Of a DNA stretch of 64,000 bases, positions 19,504 to 27,649 are shown in pieces; the stretch's first letter is position 1; each line of letters opens with the position of its first letter. The position numbers were made by a program, and so were the translations under genes. Origin of the DNA: Pseudomonadota bacterium (GTDB lineage Bacteria; Desulfobacterota; Binatia; Binatales; Binataceae); NCBI GenBank assembly GCA_021323675.1, contig JAJPKP010000027.1, forward strand, positions 1-64,000, written 5' to 3'. The notes beneath the pieces are model-generated. The model made no database searches and was not told the origin of the DNA. It worked only from the letters and a program-made list of their open reading frames with translations.

Positions 19504-20073
19504 TCAGCGGTTCACTTTTTCCGCATGCCGCCGGTCGTGCGGCACCGTCACGGTCAACGCTACGGTGGTGGGATTCTGGGTGTTATTGCTGTCGGGATCG
19601 CCGCAGGAAACGGTAATCGAGTAGATTCGGGGTTCGCTTTTGTCCCTGGCGCATCGCTCGGCGCGCACCCACGGAGTCGCGGTTATGTTCTGCGGGTCGA
19701 GGGCGGTGAGGGGCTGGCTGTCGAATCCTCCCCAGTCCGGTCCCTGCTTTTTGCTCGACGGGCCGCATCCGTGGTCCTTTCCGTCGTCGTCGCTGACCTG
19801 GTTGTCGGTTATGGAATCGATAGTCAGGCTTTCCTGGTCGCCATCGTTGTCGCCCTGAACGGCGCCGGTGGCGGAGTTATCGATGTAGGTGATCGTGATC
19901 ATCCGCTGCTGATGATTCGGCGGCCAGAGCTGGATGGGGCCGTAGACGATCTGGCCGTCGCCACAGGGTATCGAGGCCTGACCGCCGTCAAAGGGGTTGG
20001 CAAACGCCGGCGGTGCCATCGCAAATGCCGCCAAGATCGACGCTGCCATGAGTCCACGGTTGAAAAGTCGCAT
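19504..20073 (-). CDS. Secreted protein with an LWPPNH-type Ig-like motif
   Basis: This 189-residue protein has a signal peptide cleaved near AFA-NP (residue 26). The mature part contains IQLWPPNHQQRMITITYID, a motif seen in HYR/Ig-like repeat proteins of many secreted bacterial proteins. An Asp/Gly-rich calcium-loop-like stretch and four cysteines that could form disulphides follow. It ends in a TVALTVTVPHD beta strand. A periplasmic or extracellular single Ig-like domain is likely. The function is unknown. It stands alone, convergent with the Nudix gene. Confidence 0.65.
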   Translation of the reverse strand: MRLFNRGLMAASILAAFAMAPPAFANPFDGGQASIPCGDGQIVYGPIQLWPPNHQQRMITITYIDNSATGAVQGDNDGDQESLTIDSITDNQVSDDDGKDHGCGPSSKKQGPDWGGFDSQPLTALDPQNITATPWVRAERCARDKSEPRIYSITVSCGDPDSNNTQNPTTVALTVTVPHDRRHAEKVNR

Positions 20074-20489
20074 ACATCCTCCTCACATCGTTCCCAACAC
20101 GCGGGTTGCGGATTGGTGCCGGAAGGGCGCGGGTCGAATCCGGTTATTGCGGGCTGAAGCTCGCCCTTCTCGGCATCCTCGAGAAAATCCTAGGCCTGGA
20201 AGGATGCACGAGAAAGAAAAATTTCGCTCAGGTTCTTCTGACGGCGCGATGCCACGCGCTGGTTAACTTTGATTCTTCCCGCTCCTGTGCGGGCGACAAG
20301 CCGCCAGCGTGATTCAAGAGACGGCTTGCCGGACGAAGAAAAGGAGTCTTGTGCCTCGCCTGGAAGCTGCGGATCAAAATTACCGGCAGGAGCGGGGTTA
20401 TTGCATGCAAGTCCACACCTTGGCGCGCTGGATTCGCGCCTCAGTGAGGACGCTGTTCCCCCGCCGGGGCGCGATGCCCGAGCGGACAG
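20074..20489. other. Stretch without a recognised gene
   Basis: About 415 bases lie between the secreted Ig-like protein start and a small minus-strand gene. Short open frames exist on both strands, but none has a good ribosome binding site, a recognisable product or a length above chance for this base composition. No tRNA-like fold or strong terminator was seen. Confidence 0.5.
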
Positions 20490-20702
20490 TCAGTTTTCGA
20501 CGACTACTTCGTCGGGGAACAGAAAGGTGGTAGAGCCATCTTCAAACTGCACGAGCAACATGTGACGGTCCAGGTTGTCGACCTCGCGCAGAACTTTTGG
20601 CTTCTCACTGTACCGGGTGCGCCCCTCGTGGTCTCGCACGGGCCGCAGCAATCGGCAATGCCGCCCCACCACCGCCTCCGCATTTGTACTCGCCATCGTC
20701 AT
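20490..20702 (-). CDS. Small conserved-looking protein of 70 residues
   Basis: From the ATG at 20702 (AAAGGG seven bases upstream) the gene encodes 70 residues. They have an alternating strand pattern: GRHCRLLRPVRD, YSEKPKVLREVDN, HMLLVQFEDGSTTFLFPDEV. This looks like a small SH3-like or KOW-like barrel with an acidic end, VVVEN. The open frame extends upstream to 20906, but that part is not protein-like. The product is not assigned. It diverges from the gamma-glutamyltransferase gene across about 280 bases. Confidence 0.6.
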   Translation of the reverse strand: MTMASTNAEAVVGRHCRLLRPVRDHEGRTRYSEKPKVLREVDNLDRHMLLVQFEDGSTTFLFPDEVVVEN

Positions 20703-20981
20703 TCTCAATCCCTTTTTGAGCCAGACCGCATGTCCGGCCCAGTTTCTGGAAGAATTATAGCAAACCTCGGGCCCTCGCTTTAGATGCCCCCGCGGCACGG
20801 TTGTCCACGTTACGCGCGGATTGTTAACAGGCGTAAACTGCGAAGTTGCACGGCGATGCGAATTCGAGCAGCGTTTGCAAAAAGCGGGTGCATCCGATCG
20901 GCGCATCCGCTGTTACAATCGCGGTTCCTTGCGCAAGCTTCGAGCTAACTCATCCGGCTTGGCGCCGCAGGAGGTTGTCGT

Positions 20982-22748
20982 ATGGGCACGCTATATCCGC
21001 TGGTGATGGGCCGCGAAGCGGTGGTGTCCGCCGAGCATTATCTTTCCGCCTCCGCCGGCGCGCGAATTTTCGCCCGTGGAGGCAACGCGATCGATGCGGC
21101 GGTGGCCGCTACCCTGGTCGAGGGCATCGTAAACCCCCACATGCATACGATCGGAGGGGAAGCGCCGATGCTAATCTACGCCGCGAAGGCCGGGCGGGTG
21201 GTCGCGATCAACGGCAACATGATCGCGCCGGCGCGCGCCACGATTGCGGAGTATCGGGCGCGCGGAATCGATCTTATTCCCGCGCACGGGCTGATGGCGG
21301 CCGGCGTGCCCGCGGCGCTCGATGCGCTTGTCACGGCGCTTGCTGAATTCGGCACGCGATCGTTCGCGGAAGTCGCCGAGCCCGCCCTGGCGCTGGCGGA
21401 AGACGGATTTCCGATGCACGTCGGGCTTGCGGGCGAGGAGGCGGACGACGACGGCAACTATGCCGGCGCGGGAGCATCGATTCGCGCCTTCGAGAAGGTC
21501 TTTCGCACGCGTTATCCTTCAACCGCGCGCATCTACATGCCGGACGGCAAAGTGCCGCGTCCGGGCGATATTATCCGCAACCCCGCGCTCGGGAACTTCT
21601 TCCGCCGCCTTCTCGATGCGGAAGCGGGCGCGCGTGCGCGCGGGCGCGAAGCCGCGCTTCAGGCCGTACGCGATCGTTTCTATCGCGGCGACATCGCGCG
21701 CGAGATTGCCGGATGGTCGGAAGCCAACGGCGGATTGCTTGCCGAATCCGATCTTGCGGCTTTTGCCACCCGAATCGAAAAGCCGGTGTCAGCGGACTAC
21801 CGGGGCGTCACGGTCTTCAAATGCGGACCGTGGTCGCAGGGGCCGGTCTTTCTGCAGCAGCTGCGCATCCTCGAAGGCTTCGATCTGCGCGCGATGGGTC
21901 ATAACTCGGCCGACTACGTCCACACCGTTATAGAAGCCGCCAAGCTCGCGTTTGCCGACCGTGAAGCCTACTACGCCGACCCCGAATTCACGCCCGTGCC
22001 GATGGAAGCGCTGTTGTCGCGGCAGTATGCGGAGATTCGCCGCGCACTCATCGATCCGCGGCACGCGTCGCGCGATCAGCGGCCGGGCGATCCGGTCGCG
22101 ATGCGCCCCGAGCGCGGCGGCGACGCGGCCGCGTCGCGTTCGTGGGGGCAGGGAACCATTCACGTCACCGCCTGCGATCGCGCGGGCAATCTGATTGCGA
22201 TCACGGCAAGCGGAGCGTGGATACCGACCTCGCCGGTAATGGAGTCGCTGGGCTTTCCGCTCGGCACGCGCATGCAGACTTTCTACCTCGATGAGCGCCA
22301 TCCCAACGCCCTGATGCCGGGCAAACGGCCGCGCACGACGCTGTCGCCTTCGCTCGCGATGTGCGGGGGCGAGCCGCATATGGCATTCGGCACGCCGGGG
22401 GGAGATCAGCAGGATCAGTGGACGCTGCAGTTTTTTCTGAACGTCGCTGACTTCGGGATGGATCTGCAGCAGGCGATCGAAGCGCCCAAGTTCTCCACCG
22501 CGCATTTCCCTTCGACTTTCTATCCGCACAATGCGATGCCCGCGGTGGTGCGCGCCGAAGAGCGCATCGCGAGCGAAGTGCGATCGGAACTCGCCGCGCG
22601 GGGGCACAAGATCGAAGTGCGCCCGCCGTGGTCTGAAGGCCATGTGCTGGCGGTATCGATAGATCGCGCTCGGGGCCTGCTGCGGGGCGGATGCGATCCG
22701 CGGGGGCAGGCGCATCCGGTGATGGCGGCTCAGGCAATCGGATGGTAA
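20982..22748 (+). CDS. Gamma-glutamyltransferase family protein
   Basis: This 588-residue Ntn-hydrolase has the GGT fold. GGNAIDAAVAATLVEGIV lies near residue 33, and Thr392 in GQGTIHVTACD aligns with the autocatalytic nucleophile that becomes the N terminus of the small subunit. FGTPGGDQQDQWTLQFFLN follows late in the sequence. No signal peptide is visible, unlike periplasmic glutathione-cleaving GGTs, and IH replaces the usual TH after the nucleophile. A cytoplasmic acylase-like or gamma-glutamyl-amide hydrolase role is possible. GGAGG stands seven bases before the ATG. The gene is monocistronic. Confidence 0.85.
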   Translation: MGTLYPLVMGREAVVSAEHYLSASAGARIFARGGNAIDAAVAATLVEGIVNPHMHTIGGEAPMLIYAAKAGRVVAINGNMIAPARATIAEYRARGIDLIPAHGLMAAGVPAALDALVTALAEFGTRSFAEVAEPALALAEDGFPMHVGLAGEEADDDGNYAGAGASIRAFEKVFRTRYPSTARIYMPDGKVPRPGDIIRNPALGNFFRRLLDAEAGARARGREAALQAVRDRFYRGDIAREIAGWSEANGGLLAESDLAAFATRIEKPVSADYRGVTVFKCGPWSQGPVFLQQLRILEGFDLRAMGHNSADYVHTVIEAAKLAFADREAYYADPEFTPVPMEALLSRQYAEIRRALIDPRHASRDQRPGDPVAMRPERGGDAAASRSWGQGTIHVTACDRAGNLIAITASGAWIPTSPVMESLGFPLGTRMQTFYLDERHPNALMPGKRPRTTLSPSLAMCGGEPHMAFGTPGGDQQDQWTLQFFLNVADFGMDLQQAIEAPKFSTAHFPSTFYPHNAMPAVVRAEERIASEVRSELAARGHKIEVRPPWSEGHVLAVSIDRARGLLRGGCDPRGQAHPVMAAQAIGW

Positions 22749-22881
22749 ACAGTAGTGCTTGTTTGCGCGTCGAGTGCGGCAGAAGAGAGGTCCGGCGAAG
22801 GAGGGCAGACGCCATTTGCCGCAGGTACGGCGCGCCTTTATGGCTTCGTTAATTTGTGATGGTGCCTGGCGTCAAAATTAG

Positions 22882-22895
22882 GCATAAGCTTATGC
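22882..22895. promoter_or_regulatory. Perfect 14-base palindrome GCATAAGCTTATGC
   Basis: A perfect palindrome lies in an A+T-enriched intergenic region, about 125 bases upstream of the first glycine-zipper lipoprotein gene. It could be an operator for a dimeric regulator of that cluster. No matching second copy was noticed. Confidence 0.35.
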
Positions 22896-23020
22896 TGAAG
22901 GCCTACGCCATATGGGTTGATCAGCAGTCCAGAAGATAGAAAACTCGGGCGGAAGGAAAATGCGCCCCGCGCGGGAGGAAAAAAAGCGCGCGGTCTAGAG
23001 AAAATCGGGGAGAGAAAATC

Positions 23021-23374
23021 GTGAATCGACGTGTTGCGCAGGCGATGTGCGTGATCATGGCGGCTGTAGCGCTGTTCGTGGTCGCTGGATGCTCGGGAGA
23101 GCCGCTTTCCACTCGTGAGAAAGGCACGTTTATCGGCACAGGCGTAGGCGCCGCTACCGGCGCAATCATCGGCGCGGCGGTTGGCGCTCCCGGTGCCGGC
23201 GCGGCGATTGGCGCGGCGGTCGGCGGCGTAGGCGGATTTGCCGTCGGCAATGCGATGCAGAACAACGAAAACCAACAGAAACAGACTCAGGCGCAGATTT
23301 CATCCCAACAGCAGCAGATTCAGCGCCAACAGCAGGAGATTCAGCAACTCAAGCAGCAACAGGAAACTGAGTAG
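23021..23374 (+). CDS. Glycine-zipper lipoprotein, copy 1
   Basis: This 117-residue lipoprotein has the lipobox VVAGC (Cys24). The shared block CSGEPLSTREKGT follows. Two glycine-zipper helices come next (IGTGVGAATGAIIGAAVG, and GAGAAIGAAVGGVGG), then a Gln-rich coiled coil of about 45 residues ending QQETE. Glycine-zipper lipoproteins insert paired helices into the outer membrane or associate with it. GGGGAGAG precedes the GTG start. It is first in a row of three paralogues separated by 18 and 51 bases. Confidence 0.78.
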   Translation: MNRRVAQAMCVIMAAVALFVVAGCSGEPLSTREKGTFIGTGVGAATGAIIGAAVGAPGAGAAIGAAVGGVGGFAVGNAMQNNENQQKQTQAQISSQQQQIQRQQQEIQQLKQQQETE

Positions 23375-23392
23375 CTGAGCGGAGGTTTACGC

Positions 23393-23740
23393 ATGTTCAA
23401 GAAAGTGATCGCGACCGGTGCGTTGGCGCTGGCCGCCCTGTTCCTCGCGGCTGCGTGCTCGGGGGAACCTCTTTCCACGAGAGAAAAGGGAACCTTGGGC
23501 GGCGCCGGAATCGGCGCAGCAACCGGCGCGATCATCGGAGCTGCCGTAGGCGCTCCTGGCGCCGGTGCGGCGATCGGCGGTGCCGTTGGAGGCGTCGGCG
23601 GCTACGCGGTGGGCAATGCTTTGCAGAACCAGGAGAACCAGCAGAAGCAGACCCAGGCGCAAATCGAGCAGCAACAACAGCAGATCGAGCAGCAGCGCCA
23701 GCAGATTCAACAACTGAAGCAGCAACAGGAAACCGAATAG
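23393..23740 (+). CDS. Glycine-zipper lipoprotein, copy 2
   Basis: A 115-residue paralogue of the preceding gene. It has a signal ending LAAAC (Cys22), the same SGEPLSTREKGT block, a glycine zipper (GAGIGAATGAIIGAAVG), and a Gln-rich coiled coil (IEQQQQQIEQQRQQIQQLK). GGAGG lies seven bases before the ATG, in an 18-base gap after copy 1, so the two are translated from one transcript. A 13-base-pair hairpin starts 14 bases after its stop codon. Identity with copy 1 is highest in the zipper. Confidence 0.78.
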   Translation: MFKKVIATGALALAALFLAAACSGEPLSTREKGTLGGAGIGAATGAIIGAAVGAPGAGAAIGGAVGGVGGYAVGNALQNQENQQKQTQAQIEQQQQQIEQQRQQIQQLKQQQETE

Positions 23741-23753
23741 ACGAAACCGCCCG

Positions 23754-23790
23754 CGCGGCCTCCTCGTATTCAAGTTTCGAGGAGGCCGCG
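23754..23790 (+). promoter_or_regulatory. Perfect hairpin enclosing the ribosome binding site of copy 3
   Basis: CGCGGCCTCCTCG (23754-23766) and CGAGGAGGCCGCG (23778-23790) form a perfect 13-base-pair stem with an 11-base loop. The right arm contains GAGGAGG, the Shine-Dalgarno sequence of the gene starting at 23792, so folding would hide it completely. No U-run follows, so a simple terminator is less likely. Translational control or partial transcription attenuation are both possible. Confidence 0.65.
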
Positions 23791-23791
23791 T

Positions 23792-24133
23792 ATGCGTATC
23801 AAAGTCGCGCTAGCAGCTATTCTGACCGCGGCGGTTCTGGCCGCGGGGTGTTCCGGTCAGCCACTTTCCACTCGTGAGGAAGGCACCTTCGCAGGAGCGG
23901 GCCTGGGCGGTGGTGCCGGCGCAATCATTGGTGCCGCCGTCGGACATCCGGGTGCCGGCGCCGCGATCGGCGCGGGTCTCGGCGGGCTGACGGGGTATGC
24001 GGTCGGCAATTCGCTGCAGAATCAGGAAGCGGCAAATCAGCAGGCTCAGACGCAGCTTCAGGATCAGCAACAGCAAATCGAGCAGCAGCGCCTCGAGATC
24101 GAAGAGCTTCGCAAGCAGAACGAAACTGAATAA
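23792..24133 (+). CDS. Glycine-zipper lipoprotein, copy 3
   Basis: A 113-residue paralogue with lipobox LAAGC (Cys20), the block SGQPLSTREEGTF, a glycine zipper (GAIIGAAVGHPGAGAAIGAG), and a charged coiled coil (IEQQRLEIEELRKQNETE). It is the most diverged of the three. Its ribosome binding site lies inside a perfect hairpin, so its expression may be regulated differently from copies 1 and 2. Outer-membrane attachment is inferred from the lipobox with Ser at +2. Confidence 0.78.
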   Translation: MRIKVALAAILTAAVLAAGCSGQPLSTREEGTFAGAGLGGGAGAIIGAAVGHPGAGAAIGAGLGGLTGYAVGNSLQNQEAANQQAQTQLQDQQQQIEQQRLEIEELRKQNETE

Positions 24134-24257
24134 ACGCTTTTCCCGGCCGGGTCATCGCGGAATGCCGTGATGTCGCGCGGTCTGGCCGTGCAGCGCTCTT
24201 GTTATACAATCAAATGATGGGAGCGGCGGCGGCAACATCACGGGGGAAAGAGAGCGT

Positions 24258-24731
24258 ATGAGAACTGCGGCGCCCGGTCGGGCCTTTCTTGCCGCCGTGT
24301 CGATCTTGATCGTGGCGATGCTCTCGGGCGACGCCAGCGCACAGGACCAGAGCGATAGTGGGAACGGCGCCGACGCCGCCGCGGTTCAGTTCGCAGGACG
24401 ATGGGTCGGGACTGACAGTATCGAGAAAGGCGGCTCGAGCAATTGCGCCAACTGCCCGATGGAACTCGACCTTGCGCAGGGCGGAAAAAAGGTTACGGGC
24501 CAGTTTGCGATTACCACCGGCAACGCGAGCCGAACCGGATCGGTTTCGGGAAAAGCCACCAAAAACGGCGTCTCGATGAAATTTCACGCCGCCGCGAGCG
24601 GCGGCCAGCGCAAGTGCAACTCGCTCGCCGTAGCCAGCGTGGACGGAACGGCGATGACGGGTTCGTTCGTGATGATCGGTAACCGCAAGCAGTGCAAGGG
24701 CGTGGGTTCCTTCAATCTGACCAGGCAATAG
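24258..24731 (+). CDS. Secreted small beta-rich protein
   Basis: This 157-residue protein has a signal peptide cleaved near ASA-QD (residue 30). The mature part has a strand-rich fold: FAGRWVGTDS, a CANC motif before PMELDLAQGGKKVTGQF, then repeated Thr/Gly strands and two more cysteines near the C terminus (QRKCNS, KQCKG). The pattern suggests a small lipocalin-like or beta-sandwich periplasmic protein with disulphides. No family is assigned. It is convergent with the alkyltransferase gene, with only six bases between the stops. Confidence 0.6.
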   Translation: MRTAAPGRAFLAAVSILIVAMLSGDASAQDQSDSGNGADAAAVQFAGRWVGTDSIEKGGSSNCANCPMELDLAQGGKKVTGQFAITTGNASRTGSVSGKATKNGVSMKFHAAASGGQRKCNSLAVASVDGTAMTGSFVMIGNRKQCKGVGSFNLTRQ

Positions 24732-24737
24732 CGGTCG

Positions 24738-25541
24738 TCAAACCGATTCCGCCTCCGGCCGGCAAAGCTTGCACGGGCGGAGCCCGGCGCGGCGTGCATG
24801 AGCGGCATCGGCAAAAATCAACTGGTTGAACTGAGCCGCGCGCTTTGCCGCAAAACACTCCGGACGGCAGAAGATCCGGGTCTTCGAATGCCCCAGCACA
24901 GAACGCTCGGGCAACTTCAGATCGCGTTTCACGACAAAGCCTTCATTCCTCAGCAGTACGATTTTTCTGTCGACGCCGCCGCCGTAGTTGCCGATCGTGC
25001 CGTCGGATTTGATCACGCGATGGCACGGCACAAAGATCGGAATCGGATTGGACGCCATCGTGTTGCCGATTGCGCGCTGCGCATCGGGTTCGCCCACTGC
25101 CGCCGCCAGCGCGTGGTATGTGATCACCGCGCCCGCAGGCACGGCGCGCAACCGCGTGAGCGCGCGCCGCTGAAAGTCGCTGGCGACGAGGCTGAGATCG
25201 ACCGGATGGCTGAGGACACGAAGGTCTCCGGCGAAGTAACGTTCGATACAACGTCTGAGCTCCGCGGTTGACGGCTGGTTTTCGACGAGGTCGAATCTCT
25301 GCCGCAGCATCTCGAGTGTGCGCTCTGGGTCGCGGACCGCGAGGAAGTGAACCGTTACCAGCCCCCGCGGTCCCTCCGCGACCAGCAGTTTGCCGATCGG
25401 CGAGGGGGCAACCGCGACGCGCGCCTCAGGGCGCCGAATCAGCTTCATCGCGCGCCGAAGGGCGGGATGCGCCCGCCGCACCATCGCCTCGATTGTGGAG
25501 TTCTCGGATTCGAGTCGCTGAGCTCGTGAGTTCATCTTCAT
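24738..25541 (-). CDS. O6-alkylguanine-DNA alkyltransferase with C-terminal Ada zinc domain
   Basis: A 267-residue fusion. Residues about 41-205 are an alkyltransferase: VITYHALAAAVG, then the active site VPCHRV with Cys173, then GNYGGG. Residues about 212-264 are an Ada-type zinc domain with Cys225, 229, 257 and 260. Their spacing nearly equals that of E. coli Ada (38, 42, 69, 72), where one Cys accepts the methyl group from DNA phosphotriesters. The order is reversed relative to Ada and the AraC helix-turn-helix is absent. The ATG overlaps the stop of an ECF sigma gene (ATGA), so the two are translationally coupled. The first 40 residues have no recognised fold. Confidence 0.85.
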   Translation of the reverse strand: MKMNSRAQRLESENSTIEAMVRRAHPALRRAMKLIRRPEARVAVAPSPIGKLLVAEGPRGLVTVHFLAVRDPERTLEMLRQRFDLVENQPSTAELRRCIERYFAGDLRVLSHPVDLSLVASDFQRRALTRLRAVPAGAVITYHALAAAVGEPDAQRAIGNTMASNPIPIFVPCHRVIKSDGTIGNYGGGVDRKIVLLRNEGFVVKRDLKLPERSVLGHSKTRIFCRPECFAAKRAAQFNQLIFADAAHARRAGLRPCKLCRPEAESV

Positions 25542-26050
25542 TGCTGTGACGACCTCAACTTCTTGAGTGCCTGGTAAACGCTGGCGCGCGCGCTCTCGGG
25601 AGAGCAGCCGAGCGCGGCAGCGATTTCGCGGTAGTCAAATCCCGCGAACTTGCGCATCAGGAATGCGCGGCCCTGCTTGCCCGGCAGCGCGCGCAACGCG
25701 CGCCTGAGGCTGATTGCGTTTTCGGGCGAATCGCGGATTGCGGCCACAGGAAGTTCCGCCGCTTCGGCCGGGTCGCGGCCGTCGCTGGCGATCACCCGCG
25801 CGCGCCGGGCGCGATCGCGCGCCCGATTGCGGCATAAGTTGCCCGCGATTCGGAACACCCATGGGCGCAGCCCGTCCGCGGACTCGAGCCTGGCATAGGC
25901 TCGGTACGCGCGCAGCCAGGTCTCCTGGAAAAGATCGAGACTGTCCTCGCGATCGCCGGTGGTGCGCAGCAGAAAGCGCATGACCTCGTGTTCCAGCGAC
26001 TTCATCGCGTCTTCGAAGGGAGGCGGAACATTAAGGCGGTGGGATGCCAT
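25538..26050 (-). CDS. ECF-family RNA polymerase sigma factor
   Basis: This 170-residue sigma factor has region 2 (DSLDLFQETWLRAYRAYARL, PWVFRIAGNLCRNRARD) and region 4 (ALPGKQGRAFLMRKFAGFDYREIAAALG). It is overlapped by the alkyltransferase-Ada gene, and no classical anti-sigma gene is present. Since Ada normally turns alkyl damage into a transcriptional signal through its own HTH, the sigma factor may take that role here, controlled by the fused sensor. That link is inference from coupling. The start codon is ATG. Confidence 0.85.
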   Translation of the reverse strand: MASHRLNVPPPFEDAMKSLEHEVMRFLLRTTGDREDSLDLFQETWLRAYRAYARLESADGLRPWVFRIAGNLCRNRARDRARRARVIASDGRDPAEAAELPVAAIRDSPENAISLRRALRALPGKQGRAFLMRKFAGFDYREIAAALGCSPESARASVYQALKKLRSSQQ

Positions 26051-26152
26051 CTAATGGTTTAAAACCCCGAACAGCCGACGGCGTGAAGTCATGGTATATT
26101 GCCTGCGCCTGCGCGGGCGAATATAGGTGGCGCCTGAGCGCCAGGAGATGCC

Positions 26153-26842
26153 ATGGATCCGGTCGGATGGATTCTTCTTTGGGCCGTACTCTTCGTCGCG
26201 ACGCATATCATAATCTCTTCGCAAGCGGTCCGGCCGCGACTTGTCGCGATGGTCGGTGAACAGCCTTATCGCGGAATCTATTCGTTTGTCAGCTTTGCGA
26301 CCCTCGGACCGTTGATCGTGGTCTTCGCCCGTCACAAACACAGCGGTCCTTTGCTCTGGTACCTGCGTGCGGACAATCCGCTGCGATGGTTGGTGTGGGC
26401 GATGATGCTGGCGGCGTTCGTCTTGCTAGTGGCGGGCCTGATGACGCCGAGTCCGGCGGGAATCGGGGCGCCCGCAACCGCTGCGCCGCGAGGGATGCTT
26501 AAAGTCACGCGCCATCCGTCGTTCGTGGCTTTCGCGCTTTTCGGATTCGCGCACATGCTGATGAACGGGTGGGTGGGCGACGTGATTTTCTTCGCCACCT
26601 TTCCCGCGCTCGGTATCATCGGCGGCCGCCATCAGGATGCGCGCAAGTTGCTGGAGATAGGCGAGGGATATCGGAAGTTCATGCACGAGACCTCGTTCTT
26701 CCCCGGCGCCGCGTTAGTCGGCGGACGCCAGAGATGGACAGGCGCGGACATGCCCTGGATGGCAGTCATCGCGGGGATTGCGGTCACTGTCCTCGCCGTG
26801 ATCGTCCATCCGTGGCTCTTCGGGGGACAACCGCTGGGTTGA
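26153..26842 (+). CDS. NnrU-family membrane protein
   Basis: This 229-residue integral membrane protein has about six helices. The NnrU signature is visible: a first helix followed by RPRLVAMVGEQPYRGIYSFVS, and in the second half LKVTRHPSFVAFALFGFAHM and ALGIIGGRHQD. NnrU proteins were first noted beside nitrite/nitric-oxide reductase genes and are related to methyltransferase-like membrane proteins. Their biochemical role is unsettled. No denitrification gene is nearby. AGGAG precedes the ATG by about six bases. Confidence 0.82.
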   Translation: MDPVGWILLWAVLFVATHIIISSQAVRPRLVAMVGEQPYRGIYSFVSFATLGPLIVVFARHKHSGPLLWYLRADNPLRWLVWAMMLAAFVLLVAGLMTPSPAGIGAPATAAPRGMLKVTRHPSFVAFALFGFAHMLMNGWVGDVIFFATFPALGIIGGRHQDARKLLEIGEGYRKFMHETSFFPGAALVGGRQRWTGADMPWMAVIAGIAVTVLAVIVHPWLFGGQPLG

Positions 26843-26956
26843 GTGACGGGGCGAAGAAACGGACTGATTGCGCTGTCTCTCCCGAACCCCGATAATCTCT
26901 GGAGTCTGTGAATTCCAAGCATTCCCGGCAGCCCGGACTGCGCAGCCTGTCCAAAC

Positions 26957-27649
26957 GTGAGTCGTTATAGCGAACGGTACAATCATCCGGTTGCCGACCC
27001 TTCACTGGTAAGCTGCCAAAACTGCGACTTCATGCAGCGGCTGCCGCCCCTCGAGCCGGGCGAATCGGCGCGATGCCCTCAGTGTGATGAGGAGATGTGG
27101 CGGCGGCGCGACGACCCTGTTAACCGCACGCTCGCCCTGGCCATCGCGGCCGCCGCGCTATTCGTCGTGGCGAATTCGGTTCCGATGCTTGGGCTGACGG
27201 TTGTGGGGCGATCGGCATCGACGACGGTTTTCGGCGGAGTGCTGGACCTGTGGGCGGACAGACAGGAGATCGTCGCGATACTCGTGCTTTTCACCGCAAT
27301 CGTCGCGCCGGGGCTGCAGATAGCAATGATGCTTGCGATTGCGTTTGGTGCCCGCCGCCTTCATCCCCGCCGATGGGTCGGTGTGCTCATACGACATCAT
27401 CCTGCCGCAAAGACCTGGAGCATGATCGAGGTGATGATGCTCGGTGTGCTGGTCGCGCTCACGAAGATCGCCGACTACGCGCGGGTGATTCCGGGCATCG
27501 CCCTGTTTGTGCTCGGCGCCTTGGTGTTTGTCCTTGCCGCGATGGAAGCGTCGTTCGATCCGCGTGATGTGTGGCAGAGAATTGAATGGGTTGACCGCGC
27601 TCCCGAGGCTTCGATCGTCTGGCCGGATGCGGAAGAGGCGCAGCCATGA
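26957..27649 (+). CDS. pqiA: Paraquat-inducible protein A domain protein, N-terminal half
   Basis: This 230-residue inner-membrane protein has a zinc ribbon (CQNCDF and CPQCDEEM) and four helices of a PqiA domain. E. coli PqiA is a single protein with two such units; here the units are two genes. The next starts inside its stop (ATGA overlap at 27646-27649), so the halves are made together. PqiA anchors the MCE-domain tunnel protein PqiB, which links the inner and outer membranes and is thought to move lipids. The start is GTG. Confidence 0.85.
   Translation: MSRYSERYNHPVADPSLVSCQNCDFMQRLPPLEPGESARCPQCDEEMWRRRDDPVNRTLALAIAAAALFVVANSVPMLGLTVVGRSASTTVFGGVLDLWADRQEIVAILVLFTAIVAPGLQIAMMLAIAFGARRLHPRRWVGVLIRHHPAAKTWSMIEVMMLGVLVALTKIADYARVIPGIALFVLGALVFVLAAMEASFDPRDVWQRIEWVDRAPEASIVWPDAEEAQP

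Noticed and set aside
23021-24133. Repeated glycine- and glutamine-coding tracts considered as a repeat array or CRISPR
   Set aside because: The repeats are coding, with intact lipoprotein frames and no regular spacers.
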